The notes: generated from the letters alone by a model not told the origin. A stretch of 53,642 nt of DNA from an uncultured Pelagibacteraceae bacterium (GCA_902524045.1 CABZBT010000003.1:1-53642), one strand, 5' to 3'; shown: positions 33,559 to 41,357, numbered from the stretch's first letter. Program-made: numbers and translations.

Positions 33559-34933
33559 TTATTAAATTTTCTTTTGGAAATGTAATTTGGTTATTCTCCC
33601 CTTTAACCCCAAGTAGATTTTTTAATGTTATTTTATTATCTTTAAATTCATTTTCGCCACAGATAACTGCAACTAGACATTTTCTTTTGTTAGCATAAGT
33701 AAGTTGCTTACCCAGATTTTTTTTACTGTCCAAAAATATTTCAGAATTAATGTTATTTTTTCTTAAATTATCTAAAATTTCGTAATAATTTTTTAAATAT
33801 TTTTCATCCATTACACAAACAATAACTGGATTTTGCATTTCAATTTCTACTTGATTTAATTGCATCATTGCAAATAATAATCTATCAACACCAATACTTA
33901 CACCTGTCCCTGGAATATCTACACCCTTAAATCTCGAAATTAATTTATTATACTGTCCACCTGAGCAAATACTTCCAATATCAACTTCTTTACCCTTAAC
34001 ATTTTTTGCTTTAAAATTTAGATTAGTTTCAATGCAAAACCCATCGTAATAATCTAGGCCTCTAACTATTGTAAAATTAGCTTTTACTTGATCAGAGTAA
34101 TTTCCAAATTTTAAAATTTTAAATAATTCTTCTAATTCTTTAATACCCTCTTGGGTAATAGGATTTTTAAAATTTTCTTTAATTTCCTTTAAATCTTTAA
34201 TCTTTAAAAAATTTAGAATTTTTGAAGCTTGCTCACCATTTAAGTTTGCTCCTTTTGTTATAGCTCCACTTTTATCTTTTCTCTCTTTTTTTAATAATTC
34301 TTCGACACCCTTTAAACCAAACCCAGGTTTATCGAATTTATCGATAGCTCTCATCACTTTGGTTTGTTTATCTTTTTCAATTTTCAAATCCTCAATTAAA
34401 CCTTGAACGATTTTTCTATTGCTTACATAGATAGTAAACTGATCTTTTTTTAAACCACAATCTACTAAAGTATTCGAGATCAAATTACATAACTCGGCAT
34501 TGGCTTGTGCTAGATTAACGTTTCCAACTATGTCACAATCTGCTTGGGTAAATTCCCTGTACCTAGCATTTCCAGATTTTTCATTTCTGAATACATTTTG
34601 AATTGCATATCTTTTATATATTGAGGGAAGCTCTTGATTATTCTGTGCAACAAATCTAGCAAGTGGACTTGATAAATCATATCTTAAAGTAATATTCTTT
34701 TCACCATCATCAAATGTAAACACATCAGACATAGGATTACTATTATCCTCTGCAAGAAAGGAGCCTATATTTTCACTAATTTCAAATGATGGTGTTTCTA
34801 ATGGATCAAATCCATATTTAATAAAATTTTTCTCAATAACCCTTAATAGTTTTTTTTTGAGAAATAATTTTTTATTCCATCTATCTTCAAAACCTGAGGG
34901 TAATCCAGGAATTAATTTATTTTCTTTATTCAT
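33536..34933 (-). CDS. hisS: Histidyl-tRNA synthetase
   Basis: Charges tRNA-His. 465 residues from ATG 34933 (MNKENKLIPGLPSGFEDRW). Motifs of the class II enzyme: TLRYDLSSPLARF near 92-104 (motif 2 region), ARYREFTQADCDIVG near 124, RGLDYYDGFCIE near 305-316, GGQYNKLI near 340 and the C-terminal anticodon-binding domain (from about 375). The frame is open for 16 further codons upstream, but that part is tRNA-His, so it was excluded. The start lies 4 bases after the tRNA CCA, and the best Shine-Dalgarno, AAGG, is inside the tRNA acceptor stem with a 9-base spacer. Confidence 0.95.
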   Translation of the reverse strand: MNKENKLIPGLPSGFEDRWNKKLFLKKKLLRVIEKNFIKYGFDPLETPSFEISENIGSFLAEDNSNPMSDVFTFDDGEKNITLRYDLSSPLARFVAQNNQELPSIYKRYAIQNVFRNEKSGNARYREFTQADCDIVGNVNLAQANAELCNLISNTLVDCGLKKDQFTIYVSNRKIVQGLIEDLKIEKDKQTKVMRAIDKFDKPGFGLKGVEELLKKERKDKSGAITKGANLNGEQASKILNFLKIKDLKEIKENFKNPITQEGIKELEELFKILKFGNYSDQVKANFTIVRGLDYYDGFCIETNLNFKAKNVKGKEVDIGSICSGGQYNKLISRFKGVDIPGTGVSIGVDRLLFAMMQLNQVEIEMQNPVIVCVMDEKYLKNYYEILDNLRKNNINSEIFLDSKKNLGKQLTYANKRKCLVAVICGENEFKDNKITLKNLLGVKGENNQITFPKENLINEIKKFI

Positions 34934-34937
34934 TTTT

Positions 34938-35011
34938 TGGTACCTTGAGTAGGTTACGCTCCTACGACTTCGGATCCACAAACCGACGTGATGCTATTTC
35001 ACCATCAAGGC
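34938..35011 (-). tRNA. tRNA-His (GTG), A73, no G-1, unusual elbow
   Basis: 74 bases with encoded CCA. Stems by eye: acceptor GCCTTGA/TCAAGGT (G1-U72 wobble), D stem GTGA/TCAC, anticodon stem TCGGT/TCCGA with loop TTGTGGA giving anticodon GTG, T stem GTAGG/CCTAC. Discriminator is A73 and no G-1 can be formed with C73; loss of G-1 in tRNA-His has been reported for a large alphaproteobacterial group. The T loop is AGCGTAA in place of TTCGAAT and the D loop AATAGCA lacks G18. T8, T33, G53-C61 and C56 are kept. Encoded directly ahead of hisS. Confidence 0.88.
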
Positions 35012-35070
35012 ATATCCTTTTGTTTTTATCCTATTTTATATTGATTTAAAATTATTTTATAAAAGTTTTA

Positions 35071-35090
35071 ACACTAGCTTTAGCCAGCGT
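35071..35090. terminator. Strong hairpin, possible terminator
   Basis: On the minus strand ACGCTGGC-TAAA-GCTAGTGT folds to an 8-bp stem (two G-U pairs) with a 4-base loop. It is followed by an A/T-rich run rather than a clean T-tract, so intrinsic termination is possible but not certain. It is the only strong hairpin in the 231-base space between the tRNA-His and the DUF4422 gene and would separate that upstream unit from the tRNA-His/hisS unit. It also overlaps the end of a small open frame. Confidence 0.4.
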
Positions 35091-35178
35091 GGAAATGAGT
35101 ATGCTCACCTTTATTAATTGCTCTAATTTTTACTAGAGAAGCTTTTTTGAAAAGATTGTTATTCTCATTAGTGCTCAT
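35080..35178 (-). CDS. Possible 32-residue small protein
   Basis: Open frame MSTNENNNLFKK... ending HTHFHAG in the gap between the DUF4422 gene and tRNA-His. It is hydrophilic, with a His-rich C-terminus (HTHFH). No convincing ribosome-binding site is seen and the stop lies in a hairpin stem. No family recognised. It is listed because it is the longest frame in this 231-base gap and its composition is protein-like; treat as tentative. Confidence 0.25.
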   Translation of the reverse strand: MSTNENNNLFKKASLVKIRAINKGEHTHFHAG

Positions 35179-35242
35179 GATGCATCTTTTAGACAAAAAT
35201 TAAAATTATTCAACCCCTAAAAGAAGGATACCGTTTTTTTGA

Positions 35243-36052
35243 TTATGACTCCTCTTTATTTAAATCATAATATATGACTGGAATTTCATGTACTTTCGAA
35301 TATTTATTAAACCAATATGCCATGAACCTCTCAGCCAGAAAAGCATAGGTTCTAGCCTCATATCCCTTTAAATCAAAACCAATAACAGTTTCACACTTTT
35401 CCAGCCATGGAAATAATGTTTCATAAAACCTACTCATCAACTTTTTAGATTTACATATAAACATATTTCCATAATTAAACGAGATATTTTTTCTTACATA
35501 AAACTTAAAATCCTCTTTATCGTCTTGACCCAATAAGTCTATCGCCTTATCCAAAATACCATTGCCATGAAACATATCAAATTGAAATCTAATACTCCTA
35601 CCTTTATTAAAGATTGCCCTAGGATTTCTTAAAAATGCAAGTTTTCCGTATTTAATTATTTTTATCAAAGGTATTGCATTTAAGAAAATGTGTTTACCAA
35701 GAATTACATCGTACTTTTCCCAACTAGGAGGTATCTTTTTTAAAATTTTTTCGTTTAAATCTAATAATTCATCCGAGTTATTAAACTCATTTTTCCAAAA
35801 TCTTCTATATCCACAAAAGCCAATCCATTTATCCTCTTGAATCGTTTTAAGTTTATTTTTCCAAAGCCAGTAATGAAAAGTAAATTCTCCATAAAACTTA
35901 TTTTTATGACTGATATTAAAGCCGCTATTATCTCTAATCCATCCACTGGAAAATTTTTCAACACCTAGTCCTACAGGGGTATAGCTTAATTTCTTAATCT
36001 TATCTAAAATTTTATTGTGGATACAAATACAAAAAATTTCTAGGTTACTCAC
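35243..36052 (-). CDS. DUF4422 glycosyltransferase-like protein
   Basis: Predicted sugar transferase for surface polysaccharide. 269 residues. The DUF4422 pattern is visible: FYGEFTFHYWLWKN near 54-67, IGFCGYRRFW near 77-86, YDVILGKH near 114, the NMFICKSKKLMSRFYETLF region near 200, and FLAERFMAYW near 245. Aromatic-rich composition is typical. No signal peptide. It shares a 4-base ATGA overlap with the upstream methyltransferase gene, so the pair are probably co-expressed and may act on the same glycan. Substrate unknown. The pair sits between core genes and may be a variable insertion. Confidence 0.75.
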   Translation of the reverse strand: MSNLEIFCICIHNKILDKIKKLSYTPVGLGVEKFSSGWIRDNSGFNISHKNKFYGEFTFHYWLWKNKLKTIQEDKWIGFCGYRRFWKNEFNNSDELLDLNEKILKKIPPSWEKYDVILGKHIFLNAIPLIKIIKYGKLAFLRNPRAIFNKGRSIRFQFDMFHGNGILDKAIDLLGQDDKEDFKFYVRKNISFNYGNMFICKSKKLMSRFYETLFPWLEKCETVIGFDLKGYEARTYAFLAERFMAYWFNKYSKVHEIPVIYYDLNKEES

Positions 36053-36759
36053 TTTTTTAATTTATCAATTTTTTTTCTTATCCTATACCACAAACGAAAT
36101 CCCCAATTACTATGATCTTCTGACTTATTTGAAAAGTTGTAAAGTTTTAAATTATGATCGATTCCATTCAAGAATTTTTTATGTTTATAAATGATCCTAT
36201 CTTTAAAAGTACCTAAATATTTTTCATCTTTTAAAGTTACCGACACATAATCATTCCATCCACACTCAAGATATTGTTTTGATACATAGGACTCTAGAAG
36301 GATAGGGTTAAAATTATTTCTTTTGGCCCAATTGATTAAAGCGTTAGCACTGTCAGGATAAAATCTCCAACAATCTTTAGGCCATCTATGAAAATCACCA
36401 TTTGATGGTACATTAAAATAGAAAATTCCATGAGGTTTTAAAATTCTAAGTATTTCTAAATAAGTTAGCCAAAAAAACTCAACATGCTCAAACACTGATG
36501 TACTTATAATTACATCATAAGCTGAGTCTGGGATCTCTTTAAACGAGTAAGGGTCTCCTAAAACAATATCGACATTATTTCCTTTTTCAATGTCTACTCC
36601 AGTATATTCATATTTTATGTTCATTTTATCTAGTAAAACTTTTGATCCGATATGATCCGATAAAGACTGGCTGCCGAAATCTAATATTTTTGGATTGTTA
36701 AAATTTTTCAAATAAATAGAAAAAAATTTATTTAAGTTAAGTATCGCAGATGAATGCAT
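36049..36759 (-). CDS. SAM-dependent methyltransferase (class I, Methyltransf_11 type)
   Basis: 236 residues. The SAM-binding motif I is ILDFGSQSLSD near 24-34 (the usual GxGxG is degenerate), followed by the acidic end of beta 2 in YTGVDIEKG near 53, DVIISTSVFEHVEFFW near 84-98, and LKPHGIFYFNVPS near 107. The C-terminal part is basic and likely carries substrate specificity. Partner of the DUF4422 gene, so a sugar or glycan methylation role is inferred. Preceded by a 127-base gap with no gene or clear signal, only AT-rich sequence and possible promoter. Confidence 0.78.
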   Translation of the reverse strand: MHSSAILNLNKFFSIYLKNFNNPKILDFGSQSLSDHIGSKVLLDKMNIKYEYTGVDIEKGNNVDIVLGDPYSFKEIPDSAYDVIISTSVFEHVEFFWLTYLEILRILKPHGIFYFNVPSNGDFHRWPKDCWRFYPDSANALINWAKRNNFNPILLESYVSKQYLECGWNDYVSVTLKDEKYLGTFKDRIIYKHKKFLNGIDHNLKLYNFSNKSEDHSNWGFRLWYRIRKKIDKLKK

Positions 36760-36886
36760 GTTAGTTTTATAGAAATTATAAATATATATTTATTAACATA
36801 ATATTAGCTCAGATAAAAAATTAAATTTTCAAACATTAAAGGGTATTTTCAATTGAATGAAAACGCCATTATTAAATTTTTAAATA

Positions 36887-37099
36887 TTAATCCAATTTTT
36901 TTAAATTAACTGCTGAGGGTCCTTTTGGACCATCCTCTAATGTAAATTCTAGTTTATCTCCTTCATTCAGAAATCTCATGCCTGCAGCTTTGACTGCACT
37001 AGCATGAACAAATGCATCTTTCTCTTTATCGTCTCTTTCTATGAAACCATAACCTTTTTTGCCATTAAACCACTTTACTTTTCCTTGAATTGTGCTCAT
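36887..37099 (-). CDS. Cold-shock domain protein (CspA family)
   Basis: Single-stranded nucleic-acid chaperone of 70 residues. RNP1 KGYGFIE (about 16-22) and RNP2 DAFVHAS (about 28-34) are both intact, as is the [10 protein letters not shown] start. The start ATG at 37099 has AGGA about 12 bases upstream. The 75-base leader back to tRNA-Phe contains CCTCCTG, which can pair with that AGGA and might form a structured leader. Constitutive or temperature-dependent expression cannot be told. Confidence 0.95.
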   Translation of the reverse strand: MSTIQGKVKWFNGKKGYGFIERDDKEKDAFVHASAVKAAGMRFLNEGDKLEFTLEDGPKGPSAVNLKKLD

Positions 37100-37174
37100 C
37101 TTTTTTGCTCATCCTTTAATTAATTAATATAACAGGAGGTTAAATTCTTTTATATTAATTTCAAGAGGTTTTGG

Positions 37175-37249
37175 TGGTGCCTCGGGAAGGATTCGCACCT
37201 CCGACACAAGCCTTTTCAGGGCTCTGCTCTACTCCTGAGCTACCGAGGC
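37175..37249 (-). tRNA. tRNA-Phe (GAA) with G55 and A18
   Basis: 75 bases including CCA. Acceptor GCCTCGG/CCGAGGC, D stem GCTC/GAGC, anticodon stem GAGCC/GGCTT (one G-U) with loop CTGAAAA giving anticodon GAA, variable loop GTGTC, T stem GGAGG/CCTTC (one G-U). The T loop is TGCGAAT, with G at position 55 instead of the near-universal U (pseudouridine), and the D loop AGGAGTA places A at position 18. A second CCA follows the first directly (CCACCA). Lies 4 bases after infA and is probably cut from the infA transcript. Confidence 0.92.
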
Positions 37250-37253
37250 AAAA

Positions 37254-37469
37254 TTAACCTCTAAAGATTATTCTACCTTTAGTTAGGTCGTAAGGTGTCA
37301 TTTCCACAGTCACATTATCACCTTGTAATACTCGAATTCTGTTTTTTCTCAACTTGCCTGCCGTATGTGCTGTTACCACATGACCATTCTCTAATTGAAC
37401 TCTAAACATGGCATTTGGCAATAAGTCAGTCACTTTACCTTTGAATTCAAGTAGATCTTGTTTTGACAA
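37254..37469 (-). CDS. infA: Translation initiation factor IF-1
   Basis: 71 residues, one OB fold, binds the ribosomal A site during initiation. Sequence is highly conserved: [20 protein letters not shown] near 9-28, [20 protein letters not shown] near 29-48, and a [14 protein letters not shown] end. It follows hisD on the same strand with a 2-base gap and precedes tRNA-Phe by 4 bases. The murA-DUF2948-hisD-infA order is typical of alphaproteobacteria. Confidence 0.97.
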   Translation of the reverse strand: MSKQDLLEFKGKVTDLLPNAMFRVQLENGHVVTAHTAGKLRKNRIRVLQGDNVTVEMTPYDLTKGRIIFRG

Positions 37470-37471
37470 AT

Positions 37472-38758
37472 TTATTTTCTCCTAATTCTTTTTTTTACAG
37501 ATTGAGCATGTCCTGCTAACCCTTCATAATTTGCAAGAGTTATAACTGATGGTCCAAGCTTTTCAATACCCTTTTTTGATAAGTTTATATATGAGATTCT
37601 TTTGTAAAATTCATTAACACTTATTCCACTTGAAAATTCAGCTGATCCATTAGTTGGCAATATATGGTTTGATCCAGCATTATAGTCAGTCATTGCCATC
37701 ACAGCATATTTTCCTAAACAAATAGATCCAGCATTTTTAATTTTTGGAATGAATGACTTATAATTTTTTACATTTAATTCTAAGTGTTCTGGGGCAATTC
37801 TATTCACAATATCAACTACTTCTTTATCTGAGCTCACTTGAATTAAAATTCCGTTATTAATTAAACTTTTTTTCACAATAGATATTCTTGGTATATTATT
37901 TAATTGCTTGGTGATTTCTATTTTAGTTTTTTTAATTAAATCTTTACTTTTCGAGATTAATATACACTGAGCAAGTTCGTCATGTTCCGCTTGTCCGATA
38001 AGATCACTTGCTATCCAAGCTGGATTCGAAAATCTATCACCAACAACTGTAATTTCGGAAGGTCCAGCAGTCATTCCTTCAACGCCAATATCACCAAAAA
38101 CTTCCTTTTTAGCGGCAGCAACATACATATTACCAGGACCTACAATTTTATTGACTTTGTTAATTTTTTTTGTTCCATAAGCAACTGCTGCAATAGCTGA
38201 TGGACCACCAATAGAGTATATCTCTCTAATTTTACATTTCTTAGCAGCGTATAAAACAGCAGCATTTTGTTTCCCTTGATATCCTGGATTAATCATAACT
38301 ATTCTTTTAACTCCAGCCACTATTGCTGGTATAGCATTCATTAAAACACTTGAGGGATACGATGCAGATGATCCAGGCACATAAATAGCGACTGACTCGA
38401 TTGGTAAATACTTATAGTCAAGTTTATTTTTAAATTTATCTACGTAAGAAATATTTTTAAATTTTTGCAAAGAATGAAATTTATGAATTCTAGTATAAGC
38501 AAGATCAATAGCTTTTTTCACTTTTGGATCTAAAGATTTTATGGACTTTAAAATACGATTTAAACTTGGTATAATTGTTTTATTTTGATTAAATTTTTTT
38601 TCATATTTCAATAATGCCTTATCACCATTTTTTTTAACATCATTTATTATTTTTATTACAGATATGGAATTTATTTTAACTTTTGTCTTTCTTCTTAACA
38701 ATAAATTATTTAATTCTTTATTAAAATTTGTTAGTTTACTATTTAATATTTTCATCAT
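37472..38758 (-). CDS. hisD: Histidinol dehydrogenase
   Basis: NAD- and zinc-dependent enzyme for the last two steps of histidine synthesis. 428 residues. [16 protein letters not shown] near 127-142, [16 protein letters not shown] near 205-220, [11 protein letters not shown] near 223-233 and QAEHDE near 258-263 (zinc site) are present, as is the EHLEL motif near 321-325. The start overlaps the DUF2948 stop as TAATG, so translation is probably coupled. It is separate from the hisG-hisZ-hisS cluster about 3 kb away. Confidence 0.96.
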   Translation of the reverse strand: MMKILNSKLTNFNKELNNLLLRRKTKVKINSISVIKIINDVKKNGDKALLKYEKKFNQNKTIIPSLNRILKSIKSLDPKVKKAIDLAYTRIHKFHSLQKFKNISYVDKFKNKLDYKYLPIESVAIYVPGSSASYPSSVLMNAIPAIVAGVKRIVMINPGYQGKQNAAVLYAAKKCKIREIYSIGGPSAIAAVAYGTKKINKVNKIVGPGNMYVAAAKKEVFGDIGVEGMTAGPSEITVVGDRFSNPAWIASDLIGQAEHDELAQCILISKSKDLIKKTKIEITKQLNNIPRISIVKKSLINNGILIQVSSDKEVVDIVNRIAPEHLELNVKNYKSFIPKIKNAGSICLGKYAVMAMTDYNAGSNHILPTNGSAEFSSGISVNEFYKRISYINLSKKGIEKLGPSVITLANYEGLAGHAQSVKKRIRRK

Positions 38759-39150
38759 TACTTTAACTCATTTTGATCTTCTAACCTTATCTCAATTGCC
38801 TCTGTGGTCAAAACAATGTGACTATTATTACTAAAAATTAAATTAATTTCATAGTCATCTTTATTTTTCAGGTAATCTATACCAAACAGTTCTAGGATCT
38901 CTTCAGTATTAGACTGATTAATATTTTTAGATTTCACTTTATCAACAAAATCAAACCTGCATATACTATTGATTTTCTTATCCGATTCATCTGTTTCAAC
39001 TTTGGTTCTTTCTATCGACATTAAAAAAACTTTGCTTGCTGCAAGGTATTTAATATTCTCAACTTTTGTTTTAGAGCCTGAAATACACGCGGAAATCATC
39101 TGTAATCCTTCTTGATCGTTTGCAATTATTTTTGCTAAATATTTACTCAT
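38758..39150 (-). CDS. DUF2948 family protein
   Basis: 130 residues, cytoplasmic, no signal or membrane segment. DUF2948 proteins are found in alphaproteobacteria between murA and hisD, and this one has the typical DQEGLQMISACISGSKTKV opening (residues 12-30), the ICRFDFVDKVKS middle near 67, and the LTTEAIEIRLEDQNE end. Molecular function is unknown. It overlaps murA by 4 bases and hisD by 1, so it is embedded in a coupled series. Confidence 0.85.
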   Translation of the reverse strand: MSKYLAKIIANDQEGLQMISACISGSKTKVENIKYLAASKVFLMSIERTKVETDESDKKINSICRFDFVDKVKSKNINQSNTEEILELFGIDYLKNKDDYEINLIFSNNSHIVLTTEAIEIRLEDQNELK

Positions 39151-40409
39151 TTCCTCAATCTTTTAATTTTAACTCCAATTTTTCTTAATTTATTTTCAAT
39201 ATTTTCGTAACCTCGATCTAAATGATAAATTCTATTAATCAATGATTTACCCTTTGAAACTATCGCTGCTAAGACAAGTGAGGCTGATGCTCTTAAATCA
39301 CTAGACATAAGCTCTGCACCTACAAATTTTGTATTACCTTGAATTGTAGCTTTGTTTTTAACTACATTGATATTAGCCCCAAGTCTTCTCAGCTCAGCAA
39401 CATGCATAAATCTGTTTTCAAAAATATTTTCTGTAATAGAGCTCTTTCCATTAGCTTTACACATAAGAACCATAAGTTGCGATTGCATATCCGTAGAAAC
39501 TCCTGGATATTCTTTAGTTTTTATATTCTCAATAGATTTTAGCTTTTTTGGACCTTTTATTGAAATTTTTTTTTTATGTACTTTTATTTTTGCTCCAAAC
39601 TTTTTTAATAAATCGAGCTCAGTTTTAATTATTCTACCATCAAAATTTAGAATATCTAAATTTCCTCCTGAAACAGTTGCAGCTACACAGAAAGTTCCTG
39701 CTTCAATTCTGTCTGGCATAATAGAGTAATCTGTTTGGTTTAAAGAGTTAACACCAATTATTTTGCATATTCTTCCTTTCCACTTAATTTTTGCACCTGC
39801 TGAATTTAAAAAATTTGTAAGATCTTTAATTTCAGGTTCAATTGCACAGTTTTTAAGGATAGTAGTGCCTGTTGCTAGACATGCTGCAATGATTGTGTTT
39901 TCAGTCGCTCCAACACTTATCTTGGGAAACTTAATCATTGTACCTTTTAGTTTACCTTTAGATTTTGCTATAATGTACCCATCTTTTAAAATATACTTCA
40001 CTCCAAGTTTTTGTAAGGCATCTAAGTGATAATTTATTGGTCTAGCACCAATTAAACATCCGCCTGGTAAAGATATCTTTGATTTAAAATATTTTGCAAT
40101 CAAAGGTCCTAAGACTAAAATCGAGCCTCTCATTGTTTTAACAAGTGAATAACTTGCGAAAGTTTTCAATTTTTTTTGATTATATATTTTAACGGTTTTT
40201 CTATTACTTGATAAAATTACCTTTGAACCGAGTGATTTTAGTAAGCTTATCATAGTATTAATATCTTTTACTTTAGGTAAATTATTTATTCTAACAGGCT
40301 GATTAAACAACAAAGTTGCTGCTAAAATTGGAAGTGATGAGTTTTTTGATCCAGAGATTTCAACTTTCCCCTTTATTCTATTTGGGCCTACAATAGCAAA
40401 CTTATCCAT
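39147..40409 (-). CDS. murA: UDP-N-acetylglucosamine 1-carboxyvinyltransferase (MurA)
   Basis: First committed step of peptidoglycan synthesis, transferring enolpyruvate to UDP-GlcNAc. 420 residues. SGSKNSSLPILAATLL near 20-35 (catalytic Lys in SKN), the Cys loop GGCLIGARP near 116-124 with the Cys that fosfomycin attacks in related enzymes, RIEAGTF near 233, and YPGVSTDMQSQLMVL near 306 with the catalytic Asp. Lies 3 bases after dcd on the same strand and overlaps DUF2948. Confidence 0.96.
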   Translation of the reverse strand: MDKFAIVGPNRIKGKVEISGSKNSSLPILAATLLFNQPVRINNLPKVKDINTMISLLKSLGSKVILSSNRKTVKIYNQKKLKTFASYSLVKTMRGSILVLGPLIAKYFKSKISLPGGCLIGARPINYHLDALQKLGVKYILKDGYIIAKSKGKLKGTMIKFPKISVGATENTIIAACLATGTTILKNCAIEPEIKDLTNFLNSAGAKIKWKGRICKIIGVNSLNQTDYSIMPDRIEAGTFCVAATVSGGNLDILNFDGRIIKTELDLLKKFGAKIKVHKKKISIKGPKKLKSIENIKTKEYPGVSTDMQSQLMVLMCKANGKSSITENIFENRFMHVAELRRLGANINVVKNKATIQGNTKFVGAELMSSDLRASASLVLAAIVSKGKSLINRIYHLDRGYENIENKLRKIGVKIKRLRK

Positions 40410-40412
40410 AAG

Positions 40413-40973
40413 TTATTTCTTAATCTTGGCCACTTGGATAGTGGTTTGACCCTGATATTTACCTTTTTTAGATTTATAAGTTGTTTCTGGTTGAGTGTCT
40501 GATTTAAAAAATAAAAACTGAGCTATACCTTCATTTGAATAAATTTTTGCTGGATTGGGAGTTGTATTACTAAGCTCAATCACAATATTTCCCTCAAACT
40601 CGTTTTCTATTGGAGTAACATTACAGATAATTCCAGTCCTTGCATAAGTACTTTTTCCTACACAAATACACAAAACATCTTTTGGAATCCTAAAATATTC
40701 AACAGTTTTGGCTAAAACAAATGAATTTGGTGGAATAATACAATATGATCCTTTTCTCTCAATAAAATTATCTTCAGAAAAATTTTTTGGATCAACTAAT
40801 GAACTATTTACATTTGTAAAAATTCTGTACTCATCAGATATTCTCACATCATAGCCCATACTACTTAATCCATAAGATATCTTGCCTTCTGACACTTGAT
40901 GATCTAAAAAAGGTTCAATCATTTGATGCTCTTTGCACATCTTTTTTATCCAAGTATCAGGTTGGATAGACAT
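40413..40973 (-). CDS. dcd: dCTP deaminase
   Basis: Deaminates dCTP to dUTP, feeding dTTP synthesis. 186 residues. SSMGYDVRI near 37-45, KSTYARTGI near 108-116, [20 protein letters not shown] near 121-140 with the catalytic Glu, and the QFLFFKSD strand near 153 are clear. The start ATG overlaps the stop of a 33-residue gene as TAATG, and the stop is 3 bases before murA. Bifunctional dCTP deaminase/dUTPase cannot be excluded but the sequence looks like the ordinary form. Confidence 0.93.
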   Translation of the reverse strand: MSIQPDTWIKKMCKEHQMIEPFLDHQVSEGKISYGLSSMGYDVRISDEYRIFTNVNSSLVDPKNFSEDNFIERKGSYCIIPPNSFVLAKTVEYFRIPKDVLCICVGKSTYARTGIICNVTPIENEFEGNIVIELSNTTPNPAKIYSNEGIAQFLFFKSDTQPETTYKSKKGKYQGQTTIQVAKIKK

Positions 40974-41074
40974 TATTTAGTTTTCTTTTTGTTTTTTTTT
41001 TGAAAAAGTTTTCTTTTTTTTAGATTTTTTTTGAGAGCCAAACCTAAGCGCAAACGTTTATCTTTTGTTATCAT
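40973..41074 (-). CDS. Small basic protein (33 residues), conserved alphaproteobacterial type
   Basis: A 33-codon frame with 17 Lys/Arg residues: [18 protein letters not shown] then a Lys-rich tail. Small proteins with an R-L-x-x-A-L-x-x-N-L-x-x-R-K pattern are common in alphaproteobacteria and have no known function; this matches the pattern. Two tight overlaps support it: ATGA with the upstream 76-residue gene and TAATG with dcd downstream. It may bind RNA or ribosomes, judged only by charge. Confidence 0.72.
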   Translation of the reverse strand: MITKDKRLRLGLALKKNLKKRKLFQKKNKKKTK

Positions 41075-41301
41075 TTCTTATTTGGGTTTGTAAGGAAATC
41101 TAAAGTGATTGGTTTAGAGGTATCTAATACTTTTTCTTCATGAACATTTTTATTGACACCTTCCTTGGCTAAACGTTTTGCTTTTTTTTCAGCAAGTTTC
41201 TTCTCTCTTTTGGCCTGCTTTTCCATTAATTTAGCACTTTTGGTAGATTTATAATCGTAATGAATGCCCATAAAAAAAATTCCTAATAAGATATAAATCA
41301 T
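41071..41301 (-). CDS. Small membrane protein with charged coiled-coil (76 residues)
   Basis: Starts MIYILLGIFFMGIHYDYKS: a single short membrane helix (about 2-13), then a Lys/Glu/Ala-rich stretch (about 20-46) likely helical, and a C-terminal [11 protein letters not shown]. The frame extends further upstream but that part is antisense to tRNA-Thr and was left out; ATG 41301 is the first after the tRNA. The stop overlaps the start of the 33-residue gene (ATGA). No family recognised; context is the start of the dcd-murA-hisD unit. Confidence 0.65.
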   Translation of the reverse strand: MIYILLGIFFMGIHYDYKSTKSAKLMEKQAKREKKLAEKKAKRLAKEGVNKNVHEEKVLDTSKPITLDFLTNPNKK

Positions 41302-41327
41302 ATTATTCAAAAAATTAAGGCAATAAT

Positions 41328-41357
41328 TTGAAAAAAATGCTTTATTGTCAGTAAAAT
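41328..41357 (+). promoter_or_regulatory. Probable promoter of tRNA-Thr
   Basis: TTGAAA at 41328-41333 and TAAAAT at 41352-41357 are separated by 18 bases and lie 16 bases before the first base of tRNA-Thr, which is right for a sigma-70 promoter. tRNA-Thr is the only plus-strand gene here, so a dedicated promoter is needed. Placement is by eye. Confidence 0.45.

Noticed and set aside
34934..34981. HisS reading frame extended 16 codons upstream
   Set aside because: The extension is the 3' part of tRNA-His read as protein; ATG 34933 starts a normal HisS.
37172..37177. CCACCA after tRNA-Phe as a degradation tag
   Set aside because: CCACCA tagging is post-transcriptional on tRNAs starting GG; this tRNA starts GC, and a genomic repeat is probably incidental.
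39339..40029. Open frames on the plus strand opposite murA
   Set aside because: Shadows of murA; composition only reflects the complement strand.
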